Source: Faecalicatena sp. Marseille-Q4148
Lineage (GTDB): Bacteria > Bacillota > Clostridia > Lachnospirales > Lachnospiraceae
Direction of reading: 5' to 3'
Length of the DNA stretch: 64,000 bases
Assembly: GCA_018228665.1 (NCBI GenBank)
Contig: CP073692.1
Location: forward strand, 1,872,046-1,936,045
Below the pieces are notes generated by a model. It did no database searches. It saw nothing but the letters and a program-made list of their open reading frames with translations, and had not been told where the DNA came from. The translations under genes were made by a program, and so were the position numbers. Of this stretch, positions 35,623-43,670 are shown piece by piece. Position 1 is the first letter of the stretch. Each line of letters starts with the position of its first letter.

Positions 35623-36627
35623 TTACCATTCAAAAATAACGGCGCCCCAGGAAAGTCCTGCTCCAAATCCTGCCAAAACAATTGTATCGCCTCTTGTCAG
35701 CATTTTCTTCCGATTCATTTCATCCAATAAAATCGGGATACTCGCTGATGATGTATTCCCATATTCTTCAAGATTCATCGGAAACTTTTCAATGTCTGCT
35801 CCTAACCGTTTCGCTGCTGCCTCTACGATACGCCTGTTTGCCTGATGAAGCACAAAATACTTCACATCCGAAATTGACGTTTTTGTTTTTTCCAAAACTT
35901 CCCGTATCACTTCCGGTACACATCGTACTGCGAATTTAAAGACTGCCTGACCATCCATCCGAATATAGCTATCCTCCGATATTGTCGTAGCCTTCTTCTT
36001 ACTTATTTCGTAAAGATCAGATCCTTCTTTGTGATAGCGACTTCTACACAGAAGCGCTGTCCCTCTTTCTCCATCCGAATGAGCCGCAAAAACCGGAATA
36101 AAATTTCCCTCTGTTTCTTCTTTCTGTGCGCACAACACAATTGCCCCTGCACCATCTCCGAATAAAATACATGTACTCCTGTCGTTCCAGTCAATCAAGT
36201 TTGAAATGCTCTCCGCTCCTATTACAAGAATTTTGTAATACATTCCTGCCTGAATATAGGCTTGTGCTGCCTGAAAGGCAAATACAAATCCGGTACATGC
36301 TGCATTCATATCATAACAAACAGCCTTCTCCGCTCCTAATATTCTCTGTACTTCACATGCAATTGATGGACAAATCAAATCCGGAGACAAGGTTGCTACT
36401 AAAATCATATCAACTTCTTCCGCATGGATTCCTGCATCTTTCAATGCTCTTCTTGCTGCCTCGGCTGCCATTTGTGAAGTTGTTTCCTCAACTGCAATAT
36501 GGCGCCTGGCTACACCGGTTCTCTCTCTTATCCAATCATCGTTTGTTTCTACAATTTCAGCCAGATCAAAATTCGTCACTATTTTTTCTGGGATATACGC
36601 GCCAGTTCCACATATTTTTCCTATCAT
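35623..36627 (-). CDS. fabH: 3-oxoacyl-ACP synthase III
   Basis: The 334-residue initiating condensing enzyme joins an acyl-CoA primer with malonyl-ACP. Catalytic residues are C111 in DMNAACTGFVFAF, the His in FVLHQANRRI (about 257) and Asn in EEYGNTSSASIP (about 287). It is the first gene of the operon and lies directly behind the promoter with FabT-like boxes. Confidence 0.96.
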   Translation of the reverse strand: MIGKICGTGAYIPEKIVTNFDLAEIVETNDDWIRERTGVARRHIAVEETTSQMAAEAARRALKDAGIHAEEVDMILVATLSPDLICPSIACEVQRILGAEKAVCYDMNAACTGFVFAFQAAQAYIQAGMYYKILVIGAESISNLIDWNDRSTCILFGDGAGAIVLCAQKEETEGNFIPVFAAHSDGERGTALLCRSRYHKEGSDLYEISKKKATTISEDSYIRMDGQAVFKFAVRCVPEVIREVLEKTKTSISDVKYFVLHQANRRIVEAAAKRLGADIEKFPMNLEEYGNTSSASIPILLDEMNRKKMLTRGDTIVLAGFGAGLSWGAVIFEW

Positions 36628-36725
36628 TTTTTCTCTCCGGTTCTCTTTTTCAAACTTCTCAAAATATTCTTCCTACTTTCAATCCCATATTACATTTTGT
36701 TTCTAATATCTTTTATCTCAAATAT

Positions 36726-36738
36726 TTTGATACTCAAA
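36726..36738 (-). promoter_or_regulatory. FabT-like operator 1
   Basis: TTTGATACTCAAA, a perfect TTTGA-N3-TCAAA inverted repeat that begins at the last base of the -10 box of the fabH promoter; a bound repressor would cover the transcription start. Confidence 0.75.
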
Positions 36739-36765
36739 GTATATCACTCTTTTTTTATTTGTCAA
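36738..36765 (-). promoter_or_regulatory. Promoter of the fab operon
   Basis: On the minus strand TTGACA (36765-36760), 16-base spacer, TATACT (36743-36738). The leader to fabH is about 105 bases. Confidence 0.8.
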
Positions 36766-36773
36766 TAGAATAT

Positions 36774-36786
36774 TTTGACTTTCAAA
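36774..36786 (-). promoter_or_regulatory. FabT-like operator 2
   Basis: TTTGACTTTCAAA, a second TTTGA-N3-TCAAA repeat centred 48 bases upstream of operator 1 and just upstream of the -35 box. Confidence 0.7.
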
Positions 36787-36884
36787 TCTTTTTCTCCTTT
36801 CCACTTATCAGATATCACTATTCTAGCCCCAGGAATTTTTTCAAAAAGTTTTTTCAAAAAGTTTGATTTTTTTCAAAAAAACAT

Positions 36885-36912
36885 TTGCATTTTTTTTATT
36901 CTATGATATAAT
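36885..36912 (+). promoter_or_regulatory. Promoter of tRNA-Leu(CAG)
   Basis: TTGCAT (36885-36890), 16 bases, TATAAT (36907-36912), 13 bases before the tRNA. Confidence 0.7.
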
Positions 36913-36924
36913 AACTTTTGTCGA

Positions 36925-37008
36925 GCGGATATGGCGGAATAGGCAGACGCGCTAGATTCAGGTTCTAGTGAGGGTTCCCTCATGCAGGTTCAAGTCCTGT
37001 TATCCGCA
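36925..37008 (+). tRNA. tRNA-Leu(CAG)
   Basis: The acceptor GCGGATA pairs with TATCCGC; the anticodon stem CTAGA/TCTAG encloses loop TTCAGGT with anticodon CAG; a long variable arm (GAGGGTTCCCTC) and TTCAAGT T-loop mark it as leucine. CCA is not encoded. Confidence 0.95.
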
Positions 37009-37025
37009 TTGCAAAATATTGAGTA

Positions 37026-37069
37026 TAAAAATAAGCGTTTCATGTGGAAGCGCTTATTTTTATTTTTTT
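37026..37069 (+). terminator. Terminator of tRNA-Leu(CAG)
   Basis: TAAAAATAAGCG (37026-37037) pairs with CGCTTATTTTTA (37051-37062), followed by a T-run. Confidence 0.85.
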
Positions 37070-37073
37070 GTCT

Positions 37074-37119
37074 AAAAAAACGCCATCATCCCTTTTTCAA
37101 ACTCTTCCGGATGATGGCG
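37074..37119 (-). terminator. Terminator of the zinc-ribbon protein gene
   Basis: On the minus strand CGCCATCATCC (37119-37109) pairs with GGATGATGGCG (37091-37081), followed by seven T residues. Confidence 0.85.
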
Positions 37120-37137
37120 CTCTCTTACATAATACTT

Positions 37138-37533
37138 TTAACTTTTCTTTATGAATTTTGTACTACATTTCGGACAGGTAATCTCGATCTTACCCTTCCC
37201 TCTTGGAATTCTGATCTTCTGACCGCAAGTCGGACACTTATAAATATGATGTGTTTTTCTCTGTGCACTATCTCTTTTAAATGTACGCCACTTTGTTCTT
37301 ATCTTATCAGTCATTCTCCAATATGTTTGATTTTCCGCTATTCTTTTCGCATGATTCTTAGAGAAAATTCTAAAATATGCATAAATTAATGCTGCTAGTG
37401 CCAGTACATAGAATAGATTATTCCCTGTAAACATCGATAATACAAATCCAATCAGAGATACTGTTACCAAAAATTTTGAAAACTGGTCCACTCCGTATCG
37501 GCCATACATAAATCTCATAAATTTTTCTTTCAT
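37138..37533 (-). CDS. Small membrane protein with C-terminal zinc ribbon
   Basis: The 131-residue protein has two adjacent hydrophobic segments (about 18-52), a basic linker, and a C-terminal ribbon YKCPTCGQKIRIPRGKGKIEI followed by TCPKCSTKF. The CPxCG and CPxC pairs give four zinc ligands. Proteins of this shape are common in Lachnospiraceae and unassigned. It has its own terminator and is separate from the surface operon upstream. Confidence 0.8.
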   Translation of the reverse strand: MKEKFMRFMYGRYGVDQFSKFLVTVSLIGFVLSMFTGNNLFYVLALAALIYAYFRIFSKNHAKRIAENQTYWRMTDKIRTKWRTFKRDSAQRKTHHIYKCPTCGQKIRIPRGKGKIEITCPKCSTKFIKKS

Positions 37534-37674
37534 ATATTTTTCACCTCAATTTGTTATAAACACTATATTAACTTGTTTCTGTGAAAAATCAATGAACTAA
37601 CAAGAAAAAAATATTAAATTCCCATAAAGACTTGAATATAGATATGAATTGCGATAAAGCTTCAACATATTCTT

Positions 37675-38778
37675 TTATTTATTCTGTATTCCTCTCCCAC
37701 AGAATAATCTCCAGAATCCCAAAGCTCCTGAAAGAACTGCTAATCCAAGATACGCTGTGATCCATCTGTCATCTCCGGTTTTCGGACGCTCTTCCTCCAA
37801 ATTTGTTCGGAAAATCCAATGTATCGCCGCATCCCTCACTGCATATTCATTTTTTAATTCTTCCGGCATAAATATTTCATAACGAATACTTCCCTTCTCA
37901 TTACTTTTCCAAATTCCAAGAGAAATCTCTTCTTGAAGTTTCACACTTCTTAAATCTCCCTCATATATTATTTCATCATTTTTGTAAATAGTAATCTGCA
38001 GTTGTTCTAAAAGATCTTTCTGTTGTTCTGTCATCTCCGGACTGTCTGCTGTTCGAAAAAATAACTCTGCACTTTCTTTGAATTGGTTATGTATTTCTAC
38101 ACTATCAGATTGTCGGTCTCCAGGCATCAATTCAGAAAGATTCACAAAAAAATCTTCCGGTACAGCTACAAGCTCTCCTGCTCTTCCCTCCATTTTTAAT
38201 GACAAATTCCGGTAATGTCTTTCTTTCTCCTGTTCTGCACCATCTTTCACATGAATACAAACTTCGGCTGTCTGATCTCCCCATGGCATCTTTGAAAGAA
38301 AATCTGGTTTGAAATTTGCCGACTGAATTGCTTCGGCTGTCATATCCAATGAGCTTTCCTTTCCACTGGTTTCCTCAGTTGCCTTTTCTGAAAAGAAAAG
38401 ACTCTTAGAAAAGATTGCCTTCTCTTTTTCTTCTAATACCTCGGTGTAGTACCAATAAGGTTCCCGATAAACCCACTGATCCGAAATGCCTCTGATATCA
38501 ATTTCCTTATCATTCTTTACCTGCAGCCGAATCCAACAGGATTTCGCCTGGTTTTCAATGAAAACCTGATTTTCAATACAGTCTCCCGGCGTCCATATTC
38601 CCCCGTCCGAAAAAGGATTCCCTTCCTTATCATACTGTTTTAGAGCAATGTCAATGTCACCTGTACGAACATAATTATGTACTTCTGCAGTACTACCTGT
38701 ATAAGCAAATGTAACTCCAACAGCCGAATAGAGGATAGACGCTGCAAGCAACAAAATTCCTGTTATTTTCTTTTTCAT
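37675..38778 (-). CDS. SipW-dependent surface protein with variant sortase-like tail
   Basis: The 367-residue secreted protein begins MKKKITGILLLAASILYSAV, then GVTFAYTGSTAEVHNYVRTGDIDI, the T-x(n)-F/N-x-F-xxGxI/L pattern of TasA/camelysin (SipW-dependent) proteins. The body is beta-rich. Its C-terminus has RPKTGDD, a hydrophobic helix (ITAYLGLAVLSGALGFWRLF) and a basic end, the layout of a sortase signal with R instead of L in LPxTG. It is last in the operon thioester protein-SipW-TasA-like-TasA-like, 11 bases after its neighbour. It may anchor the fibre to the wall. No sortase gene is in the window. Confidence 0.75.
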   Translation of the reverse strand: MKKKITGILLLAASILYSAVGVTFAYTGSTAEVHNYVRTGDIDIALKQYDKEGNPFSDGGIWTPGDCIENQVFIENQAKSCWIRLQVKNDKEIDIRGISDQWVYREPYWYYTEVLEEKEKAIFSKSLFFSEKATEETSGKESSLDMTAEAIQSANFKPDFLSKMPWGDQTAEVCIHVKDGAEQEKERHYRNLSLKMEGRAGELVAVPEDFFVNLSELMPGDRQSDSVEIHNQFKESAELFFRTADSPEMTEQQKDLLEQLQITIYKNDEIIYEGDLRSVKLQEEISLGIWKSNEKGSIRYEIFMPEELKNEYAVRDAAIHWIFRTNLEEERPKTGDDRWITAYLGLAVLSGALGFWRLFCGRGIQNK

Positions 38779-38789
38779 GTATTCCTCCT

Positions 38790-39383
38790 CTATTGAATCT
38801 TTCTGCTAAGAGCATGCTCCCACGCATCCTGCCAATTTCTCTCCTTCTGAGTATCTGGATCTTTCGTCTGACAGCTTTCTTCATATATGTATACTTTCAA
38901 ACTGTCTTCTTTCTTTCCACTATTCAAATCTGCCGTTTTTCCATCAATCTGAACTTCTGTCATAAGATAATCCGTCATTTCTCCCGGCTCAACCGCTTTC
39001 GTATAATAGTAGTAACCATCTTTTCCCAGTACCCACTTCGAATCTGTTCCGCAGAGTTTGTAAGTTCCAAGATCTTCTGTACTGTACAAAACCTTTGCTC
39101 GAATATAACATGCCACATTTTGCTCATCTTTTTCATTACAGATTCGAACTTTCTTCTCAATTGTCCTACTTTCCCCCGGAACAATAGACTGTTCTGGAAA
39201 ATTTTCCTCAAAATATGTTGTGTTATGCCCCGGAGTAAAAAGGTTTTTCAGAGAACTCGCATCTGTCTGGTAAGCCAGGCTAAATTTATATCCTATCTTT
39301 CCCACAAAAAGTAACAGCAACATAGCCACAATTCCTGTTATCCGATATAAACTTTGCCAGCCCTGTTTTTTCTTGATATACAC
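38790..39383 (-). CDS. SipW-dependent, TasA/camelysin-like secreted protein
   Basis: The 197-residue protein has a basic N-terminus, hydrophobic signal IVAMLLLLFVGKIGYKFSLA, then YQTDASSLKNLFTPG, the short post-signal motif (threonine/aspartate, N-x-F-T-x-G) shared with TasA and camelysin. The rest is one beta-sandwich-like domain with paired cysteines (for example YKLCGTDSKWVLG and EESCQTKDPD). It lies between two relatives in the operon and is probably a minor subunit or adaptor. Confidence 0.7.
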   Translation of the reverse strand: MYIKKKQGWQSLYRITGIVAMLLLLFVGKIGYKFSLAYQTDASSLKNLFTPGHNTTYFEENFPEQSIVPGESRTIEKKVRICNEKDEQNVACYIRAKVLYSTEDLGTYKLCGTDSKWVLGKDGYYYYTKAVEPGEMTDYLMTEVQIDGKTADLNSGKKEDSLKVYIYEESCQTKDPDTQKERNWQDAWEHALSRKIQ

Positions 39384-39403
39384 TTTCTCACTCCAATCTC
39401 CTT

Positions 39404-40384
39404 CTAATTATTAACAACAAAATTGTCAGCTTTTACAGTCGCTGTGCCATTATCTGCATTCTGATTTGCATATTTTTCGAAAGCTGTTTTGGCATACTGA
39501 ATTACTGTCGCAGTATTGCCCGGAATATTATTATTGTCCTTATCTGCATCATTTCCTGTATGTGCAGCCTGAATTGCAAAAGTTTTAATTGGTACCTGAA
39601 GTTTTGCTTTATCAAGCTGTCCTTCTACACAGTTAATGAGTCTTACCTTCTCAAAGAGAGAAGTTGTCTTTGCAACAAGCACCTTGTTTGTAATATATTT
39701 CTCATAAGTATCTTTAACAAGTTTATCTTCCGTATCTGCAATCATACTATTATATGCATATGTATAAACTACATACCCCTTCACACATTCCGGATCTCCT
39801 TTCGCACGTCCTGTTGTTTCTGTTTTCAGCAAAGTCCATCCATCTGCACTATTTTTAATAGAAGTAGATAAACCGTGTCCGGTTTCTTTTCCCGTATCCA
39901 GAACTACGCTTGCCGAGTCGGCCTGATAAGATTCTCCAACCTGGAATACTTCCTCTCCATTAACGATTTTCTTAATCGGCTCACCTACTCCAAATGTAAC
40001 AAACTGGTGCAGCTTTTCAAGACGATTTCCTGATTCATCCTTATCGTACAATGTCCCATCATCATTCACTTTTGTTACTTTACCATAAGGCATCTTTACC
40101 TGCATATATACATAAGCCGGTGTCTGAGAGCCTTTTCCCGCAGAAATCATCGGATTCTTTGCAATCACATCTCCCGGTACTGTCGGATTCTGATCTCCCG
40201 GCCAATTCGGCTCTGACGGCACAATCTCCAATCCTCCCTGTGTAAACTGATTAACCAGATTGCCATAATCTGTAAGATAAGCCATAGATCCCTGTCCAAT
40301 CGTACTTCCGGTTGTCAAAATTGTAGCTGCTGCAACAATTCCAATCACAATCCCTTTTACCTTTTTCTGTTTTTTAACTAACAT
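39404..40384 (-). CDS. SipW-dependent TasA-like fibre subunit candidate
   Basis: The 326-residue secreted protein has signal KGIVIGIVAAATILTTGSTI followed by GQGSMAYLTDYGNLVNQFTQG, the strongest TasA/SipW-dependent motif in the cluster (AYLTD...NxFTxG). The body has long threonine/valine-rich stretches and NPMISAGKGSQTPAYVYMQVKMPYG, typical of TasA-like camelysins. Its start overlaps sipW by seven bases. As the gene next to the peptidase it is the likely major subunit of an extracellular fibre. Confidence 0.75.
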   Translation of the reverse strand: MLVKKQKKVKGIVIGIVAAATILTTGSTIGQGSMAYLTDYGNLVNQFTQGGLEIVPSEPNWPGDQNPTVPGDVIAKNPMISAGKGSQTPAYVYMQVKMPYGKVTKVNDDGTLYDKDESGNRLEKLHQFVTFGVGEPIKKIVNGEEVFQVGESYQADSASVVLDTGKETGHGLSTSIKNSADGWTLLKTETTGRAKGDPECVKGYVVYTYAYNSMIADTEDKLVKDTYEKYITNKVLVAKTTSLFEKVRLINCVEGQLDKAKLQVPIKTFAIQAAHTGNDADKDNNNIPGNTATVIQYAKTAFEKYANQNADNGTATVKADNFVVNN

Positions 40385-40854
40385 ATCATATCCTTCTTTC
40401 TATCACTTTTTCTTAATAATATATAACTTACCAGTATTCCCATAATTCCCCATTTCCACTGGGATATCAGGGTATGGATGTATCCCATATATGGAATACA
40501 ATATCTGTCTCCGGGCAGTTTCAATACCTTTCCCAACAATTCTTTCTCCAAAATTCCTCCCTGATCTTCCTTACCATTTGCATCTCCTTTTGTAACATAC
40601 ATCCCATTTTGAATGTCCACAACACGATGTGTTACCGGAATATCCCACTTCTGAAATGTAATGATATCTCCAATCTTTATGTCTTTTGGCTTCATTGTAA
40701 AAATCAGACTCCCCGTCTCCAGAATTGGTTCCATACTTCCTGACTGTATACAGTATGTGTTTATTCCAAATATCTCCGGCACTAACGGAATCACTAAAAT
40801 TCCTGTCAATACTGCTGCCATAATATCGAATATAGATTTCAACACTTTTAACAT
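40378..40854 (-). CDS. sipW: Signal peptidase I, SipW (ER) type
   Basis: The 158-residue membrane peptidase has an N-terminal helix and a C-terminal helix. The catalytic Ser lies in IQSGSMEPIL (about 38), and VTHRVVDI supplies His instead of the usual lysine base, which defines the ER/SipW subclass. The following YVTKGDANGKEDQG box is conserved. SipW enzymes process TasA-type precursors in Bacillus. Here three substrates lie directly downstream, and the thioester adhesin upstream. Confidence 0.92.
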   Translation of the reverse strand: MLKVLKSIFDIMAAVLTGILVIPLVPEIFGINTYCIQSGSMEPILETGSLIFTMKPKDIKIGDIITFQKWDIPVTHRVVDIQNGMYVTKGDANGKEDQGGILEKELLGKVLKLPGDRYCIPYMGYIHTLISQWKWGIMGILVSYILLRKSDRKKDMIC

Positions 40855-40865
40855 AGATTCTTCCT

Positions 40866-42830
40866 TTATTTCTCAATCTTAACAGGATTAATGACGATGC
40901 TATTATGCGACCAGTCATCCCAACGTATTTTCTTATTGAAGAAAGTCACGCTGCTTCCCTTTGGCTTCTGCAAAAGATCTGCTGTAACTGTAAATATCTG
41001 TTCCGGTACAATTCCATACCTACTTTCTGTATTCCTCTGAATGACAACATTTTTATCTGCAGATGTCACATTTTGTAATACATAACGATTGGTTTCCACT
41101 TCTGAAACAGAGTACTGTCTTCCGCATGGAATATCTTCAAATACGGCTTCCATAGAAACATTTCCTGTCCATTCTATATTTTGTTCTACATAAGCTTTTG
41201 TAAATTCTACAGAGCGTACATAAGTATGTTCTCTCCCTTCCAGATCAACACCCGATACCCGAAATAAAAAAGTCGGATTTCCATTCGCCCACACAATATC
41301 AGAACATCGAATAACCTTTTTTATCGTCAGATCACAGCGCTTCAAATCATTTTTAATATTTAACACCACAACCGGTACACCGTTCTCCATTATCTCTGAT
41401 TGATTGCCAAGATACACTTCACATCCTTTCTTCAGATCCTCTGTGATTCCATACCCATCCGGTGCTTTTAGCTCCTTTACAAGATAGTATGCTTCTGACG
41501 GAAGATACGGTGACTCTCCCATTCCGGCCTCATCTGTAGTCAGCTTCGCCACTAATTGTCCGGCATCGGCAAGAACAACTCCGTTCTTCTCTATACGATC
41601 TCTTGCATAAATTCCAAACTCTGCTCCGGCAAGCACCCTTCCATCTTCCCCGGATACCTTATGGATACGAATCTTTCCCTGGCTCATCCACTCCACACTG
41701 AATTCTGTTGTAAGTTCCGGTTCTCGGTGATAAGCAAGTCCTCCGACTGCCTGATCGTCTCCCGGTGGCCGAATAAGAAATGACATATATGTTTCCTGAA
41801 TACTCCCCTTGATTTTTCCTGACGTCCAGTGTCCACTGACACCCGGTTCTGCTTCCAGACGAAATTGATCTCCTCCTTTTACAGTCGCCGCAGACTGCAT
41901 TACCGCTCCGGTAATAAGATTATGCAGGCGCACTCCTGCTGGCAAAGTAAACTTCAGAAGATTTCTTGCATCTCCCTCTACTTGATAAACATCCGTCCAT
42001 TGACTTTTACTTTCTTCATTCCATTTTGCATTCTGATGAGGCGGCTGTATGCTGACTTTTCCCTCCGGCGGAGCCGGAAGCATATCTCTGATCTGATAAC
42101 TGATTGTCGAAATACCATCCCTCTCTTCTTTATTCAAACCAATAAATGCATCAGAATTCAGATTATATCCACTGTAAATAAATGATAAAATTGCATGGCA
42201 AAATGCATATATCTGCTTCTCACTGAAACCTGCCGCTGATGAAAAAAATGCCTCTCGAATCTCCGGTGTAAAGCCAGGTCCTCCCATCAAATAATACATT
42301 CCTTTTGTAAGATGATCATTCTGCAGTACGTCTGCAATATAATTACCACTGGAAGGAGTCCCTTTACGCGGCTCAAGACAATATGCCAATTGACCATTAA
42401 TATAGAAATAATTTGTACTCCAGCTTCCATAAGAAACCCGCTCACCCACTTGAAGCACAACTTCTTCAACTGATTTTACAGAAGCAGAACTTCCTGAATT
42501 CAACGCCAGCACTACCGAAGCTTCCCTTGTTATATCTGTATCCGGTTCTTCTCCCGGCACTTCGCGCACTTCTACTTCATCGGAAGGAAGAATCCTATAC
42601 CACTCTTTGTTTTCCTGCACATCCTTGCCCTTCTTCTGTTGTTCTTCATCTACATCCGTCTGCTCTGTTTCAACTCTATCTTCACTTTTTACAGATTCCG
42701 GCGGCTTCTCAATTACAGCAGCTGCTTCCCGTTCTTCCTTTGCCTGCTCCATCGCTTCTGCGCGATCCGGTATAACAATTACTCCGAACAGCAACGCAAA
42801 AAACAGCAGCATAGATATAAACCTTTTCAT
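40866..42830 (-). CDS. Thioester-domain/Cna-B surface adhesin
   Basis: The 654-residue secreted protein starts MKRFISMLLFFALLFGVIVI, has an acidic Glu/Lys linker, then a TED/TQXA-like domain with INGQLAYCLEPRKGTPSSGNY (Cys as potential thioester residue) and YAFCHAILSFIYSGYN. A SpaA/Cna-B repeat follows (KIRIHKVSGEDGRVLAGAEFGIY through LVKELKAPDGYG), then a second beta domain. There is no LPxTG; it ends IVINPVKIEK, so another component must attach it, perhaps by isopeptide link. I use the ATG at 42830 because AAGGAG lies six bases upstream. It is first in the sipW operon. Confidence 0.8.
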   Translation of the reverse strand: MKRFISMLLFFALLFGVIVIPDRAEAMEQAKEEREAAAVIEKPPESVKSEDRVETEQTDVDEEQQKKGKDVQENKEWYRILPSDEVEVREVPGEEPDTDITREASVVLALNSGSSASVKSVEEVVLQVGERVSYGSWSTNYFYINGQLAYCLEPRKGTPSSGNYIADVLQNDHLTKGMYYLMGGPGFTPEIREAFFSSAAGFSEKQIYAFCHAILSFIYSGYNLNSDAFIGLNKEERDGISTISYQIRDMLPAPPEGKVSIQPPHQNAKWNEESKSQWTDVYQVEGDARNLLKFTLPAGVRLHNLITGAVMQSAATVKGGDQFRLEAEPGVSGHWTSGKIKGSIQETYMSFLIRPPGDDQAVGGLAYHREPELTTEFSVEWMSQGKIRIHKVSGEDGRVLAGAEFGIYARDRIEKNGVVLADAGQLVAKLTTDEAGMGESPYLPSEAYYLVKELKAPDGYGITEDLKKGCEVYLGNQSEIMENGVPVVVLNIKNDLKRCDLTIKKVIRCSDIVWANGNPTFLFRVSGVDLEGREHTYVRSVEFTKAYVEQNIEWTGNVSMEAVFEDIPCGRQYSVSEVETNRYVLQNVTSADKNVVIQRNTESRYGIVPEQIFTVTADLLQKPKGSSVTFFNKKIRWDDWSHNSIVINPVKIEK

Positions 42831-43018
42831 TCGTATCTCCTTTCTCATCTCTTACTTGTCAAACATATCTGACGCTTATATCTAACCCGCCTCCTTTCTA
42901 TCCGGCTCCGAACTCTGAAATCAGTATCCCCATACTTCCAATCAGTCCTTCCTCTTCTCCTGCACAAGTTTTCCTAAAAAACTCCTAAAAAAACAGCTAT
43001 CGAATATCCGGAGATATG

Positions 43019-43048
43019 AAAAAGAGTCCACAACTGTGAACTCTTTTT
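43019..43048. terminator. Terminator in the leader of the adhesin operon
   Basis: AAAAAGAGTCCAC (43019-43031) pairs with GTGAACTCTTTTT (43036-43048), one mismatch and a four-base loop. It lies between the regulator gene/repeat promoter and the adhesin start, so it either ends the regulator transcript or attenuates the operon. Confidence 0.8.
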
Positions 43049-43105
43049 CTCCTGCACTTCCAGATCATTTTATTTATTGGCTTCTCGATATGTTTTAACA
43101 AGTTT

Positions 43106-43159
43106 ATCATAACACAGACATGCCATAGATACTACGTCACATTACGTCAACTTACGTCA
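43106..43159 (-). promoter_or_regulatory. Three 10-bp tandem repeats and -10 box before the adhesin operon
   Basis: On the minus strand TGACGTA occurs at 43159-43153, 43149-43143 and 43139-43133, an exact 10-base period. A TATGAT box lies at 43111-43106; the -35 position (TAGTAT) is not consensus and abuts the last repeat. The arrangement fits an activator or alternative sigma contact site. Confidence 0.6.
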
Positions 43160-43166
43160 TTCTCAA

Positions 43167-43670
43167 TTATACTGCCTGTACTTTTTTGTAAGTATTTTGA
43201 TGATCCGTTTTATATTTCTTTGTAATGATTGCCAGATTATCAAGCTCACTGTGATACAGTGATTGAATTTTTCTGATAGCTGCTGCACGCTTTTTCTCAA
43301 ATGTTCCATGAGACATTCCGCTCTCCTGCTCAACTGCTGAATATAGCTGCCGCTCTGCATACAACGCACGCACAATCTGAAATTCTTCTCCTTCCAGACC
43401 TCGATAACACGCCCATATTCTTCGTATCGTTTCCTCCTCTTCCATAAGCCGCCACATTTCACATTGGATTTCCTTTTTCTGTTCTTCCATTAGCTGTCTG
43501 CGGCGCAGCAAAAGCGATGATACATCGTGCATCCGTACCGATGTTCCCGTAAAATCATCTGCTTTCACAGACAAAGAACGAATCATATCGTCTGTATCGC
43601 ACTGCATATGGTTCAGCTCCAGAAGTCTTTCCTCAATCTCCTGAAGTTTTTTATCGTATCCTGACAGCAC
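43167..43670 (-). CDS. Sigma-region-4-like helix-turn-helix regulator
   Basis: The 167-residue protein has a coiled-coil N-terminal half (YDKKLQEIEERLLELNHMQ to about 95) and a C-terminal HTH (about 105-150: EGEEFQIVRALYAERQLYSAV then SGMSHGTFEKKRAAAIRKIQSLY) resembling sigma region 4/DUF1492-like regulators. Coordinates start at GTG 43670, but no ribosome site precedes it. Reading remains open upstream to an ATT at 43704-43706, which has GGGGGAG five bases before it and adds MFQNFDINYIKT; this may be the true start. It is followed by the TGACGTA repeats and the adhesin operon, its probable target. Confidence 0.65.
   Translation of the reverse strand: MLSGYDKKLQEIEERLLELNHMQCDTDDMIRSLSVKADDFTGTSVRMHDVSSLLLRRRQLMEEQKKEIQCEMWRLMEEEETIRRIWACYRGLEGEEFQIVRALYAERQLYSAVEQESGMSHGTFEKKRAAAIRKIQSLYHSELDNLAIITKKYKTDHQNTYKKVQAV

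Noticed and set aside
36861..36876. Third FabT-like box (TTTGA...TCAAA) near the tRNA-Leu promoter
   Set aside because: The half-sites are separated by six bases instead of three and lie in a poly-T/poly-A stretch where chance matches are likely.
36982..37389. Plus-strand frame overlapping tRNA-Leu and the zinc-ribbon gene
   Set aside because: It starts inside the tRNA, covers a terminator and lies antisense to a convincing gene.
42850..43018. Tiny frame of 11 codons (MGILISEFGAG) before the adhesin gene
   Set aside because: Too short to support; no context beyond a weak ribosome-like AGGAAGG.
43133..43159. CRISPR or minisatellite
   Set aside because: Only three 7-base units with 3-base gaps; too short and regular, better read as a protein-binding array.
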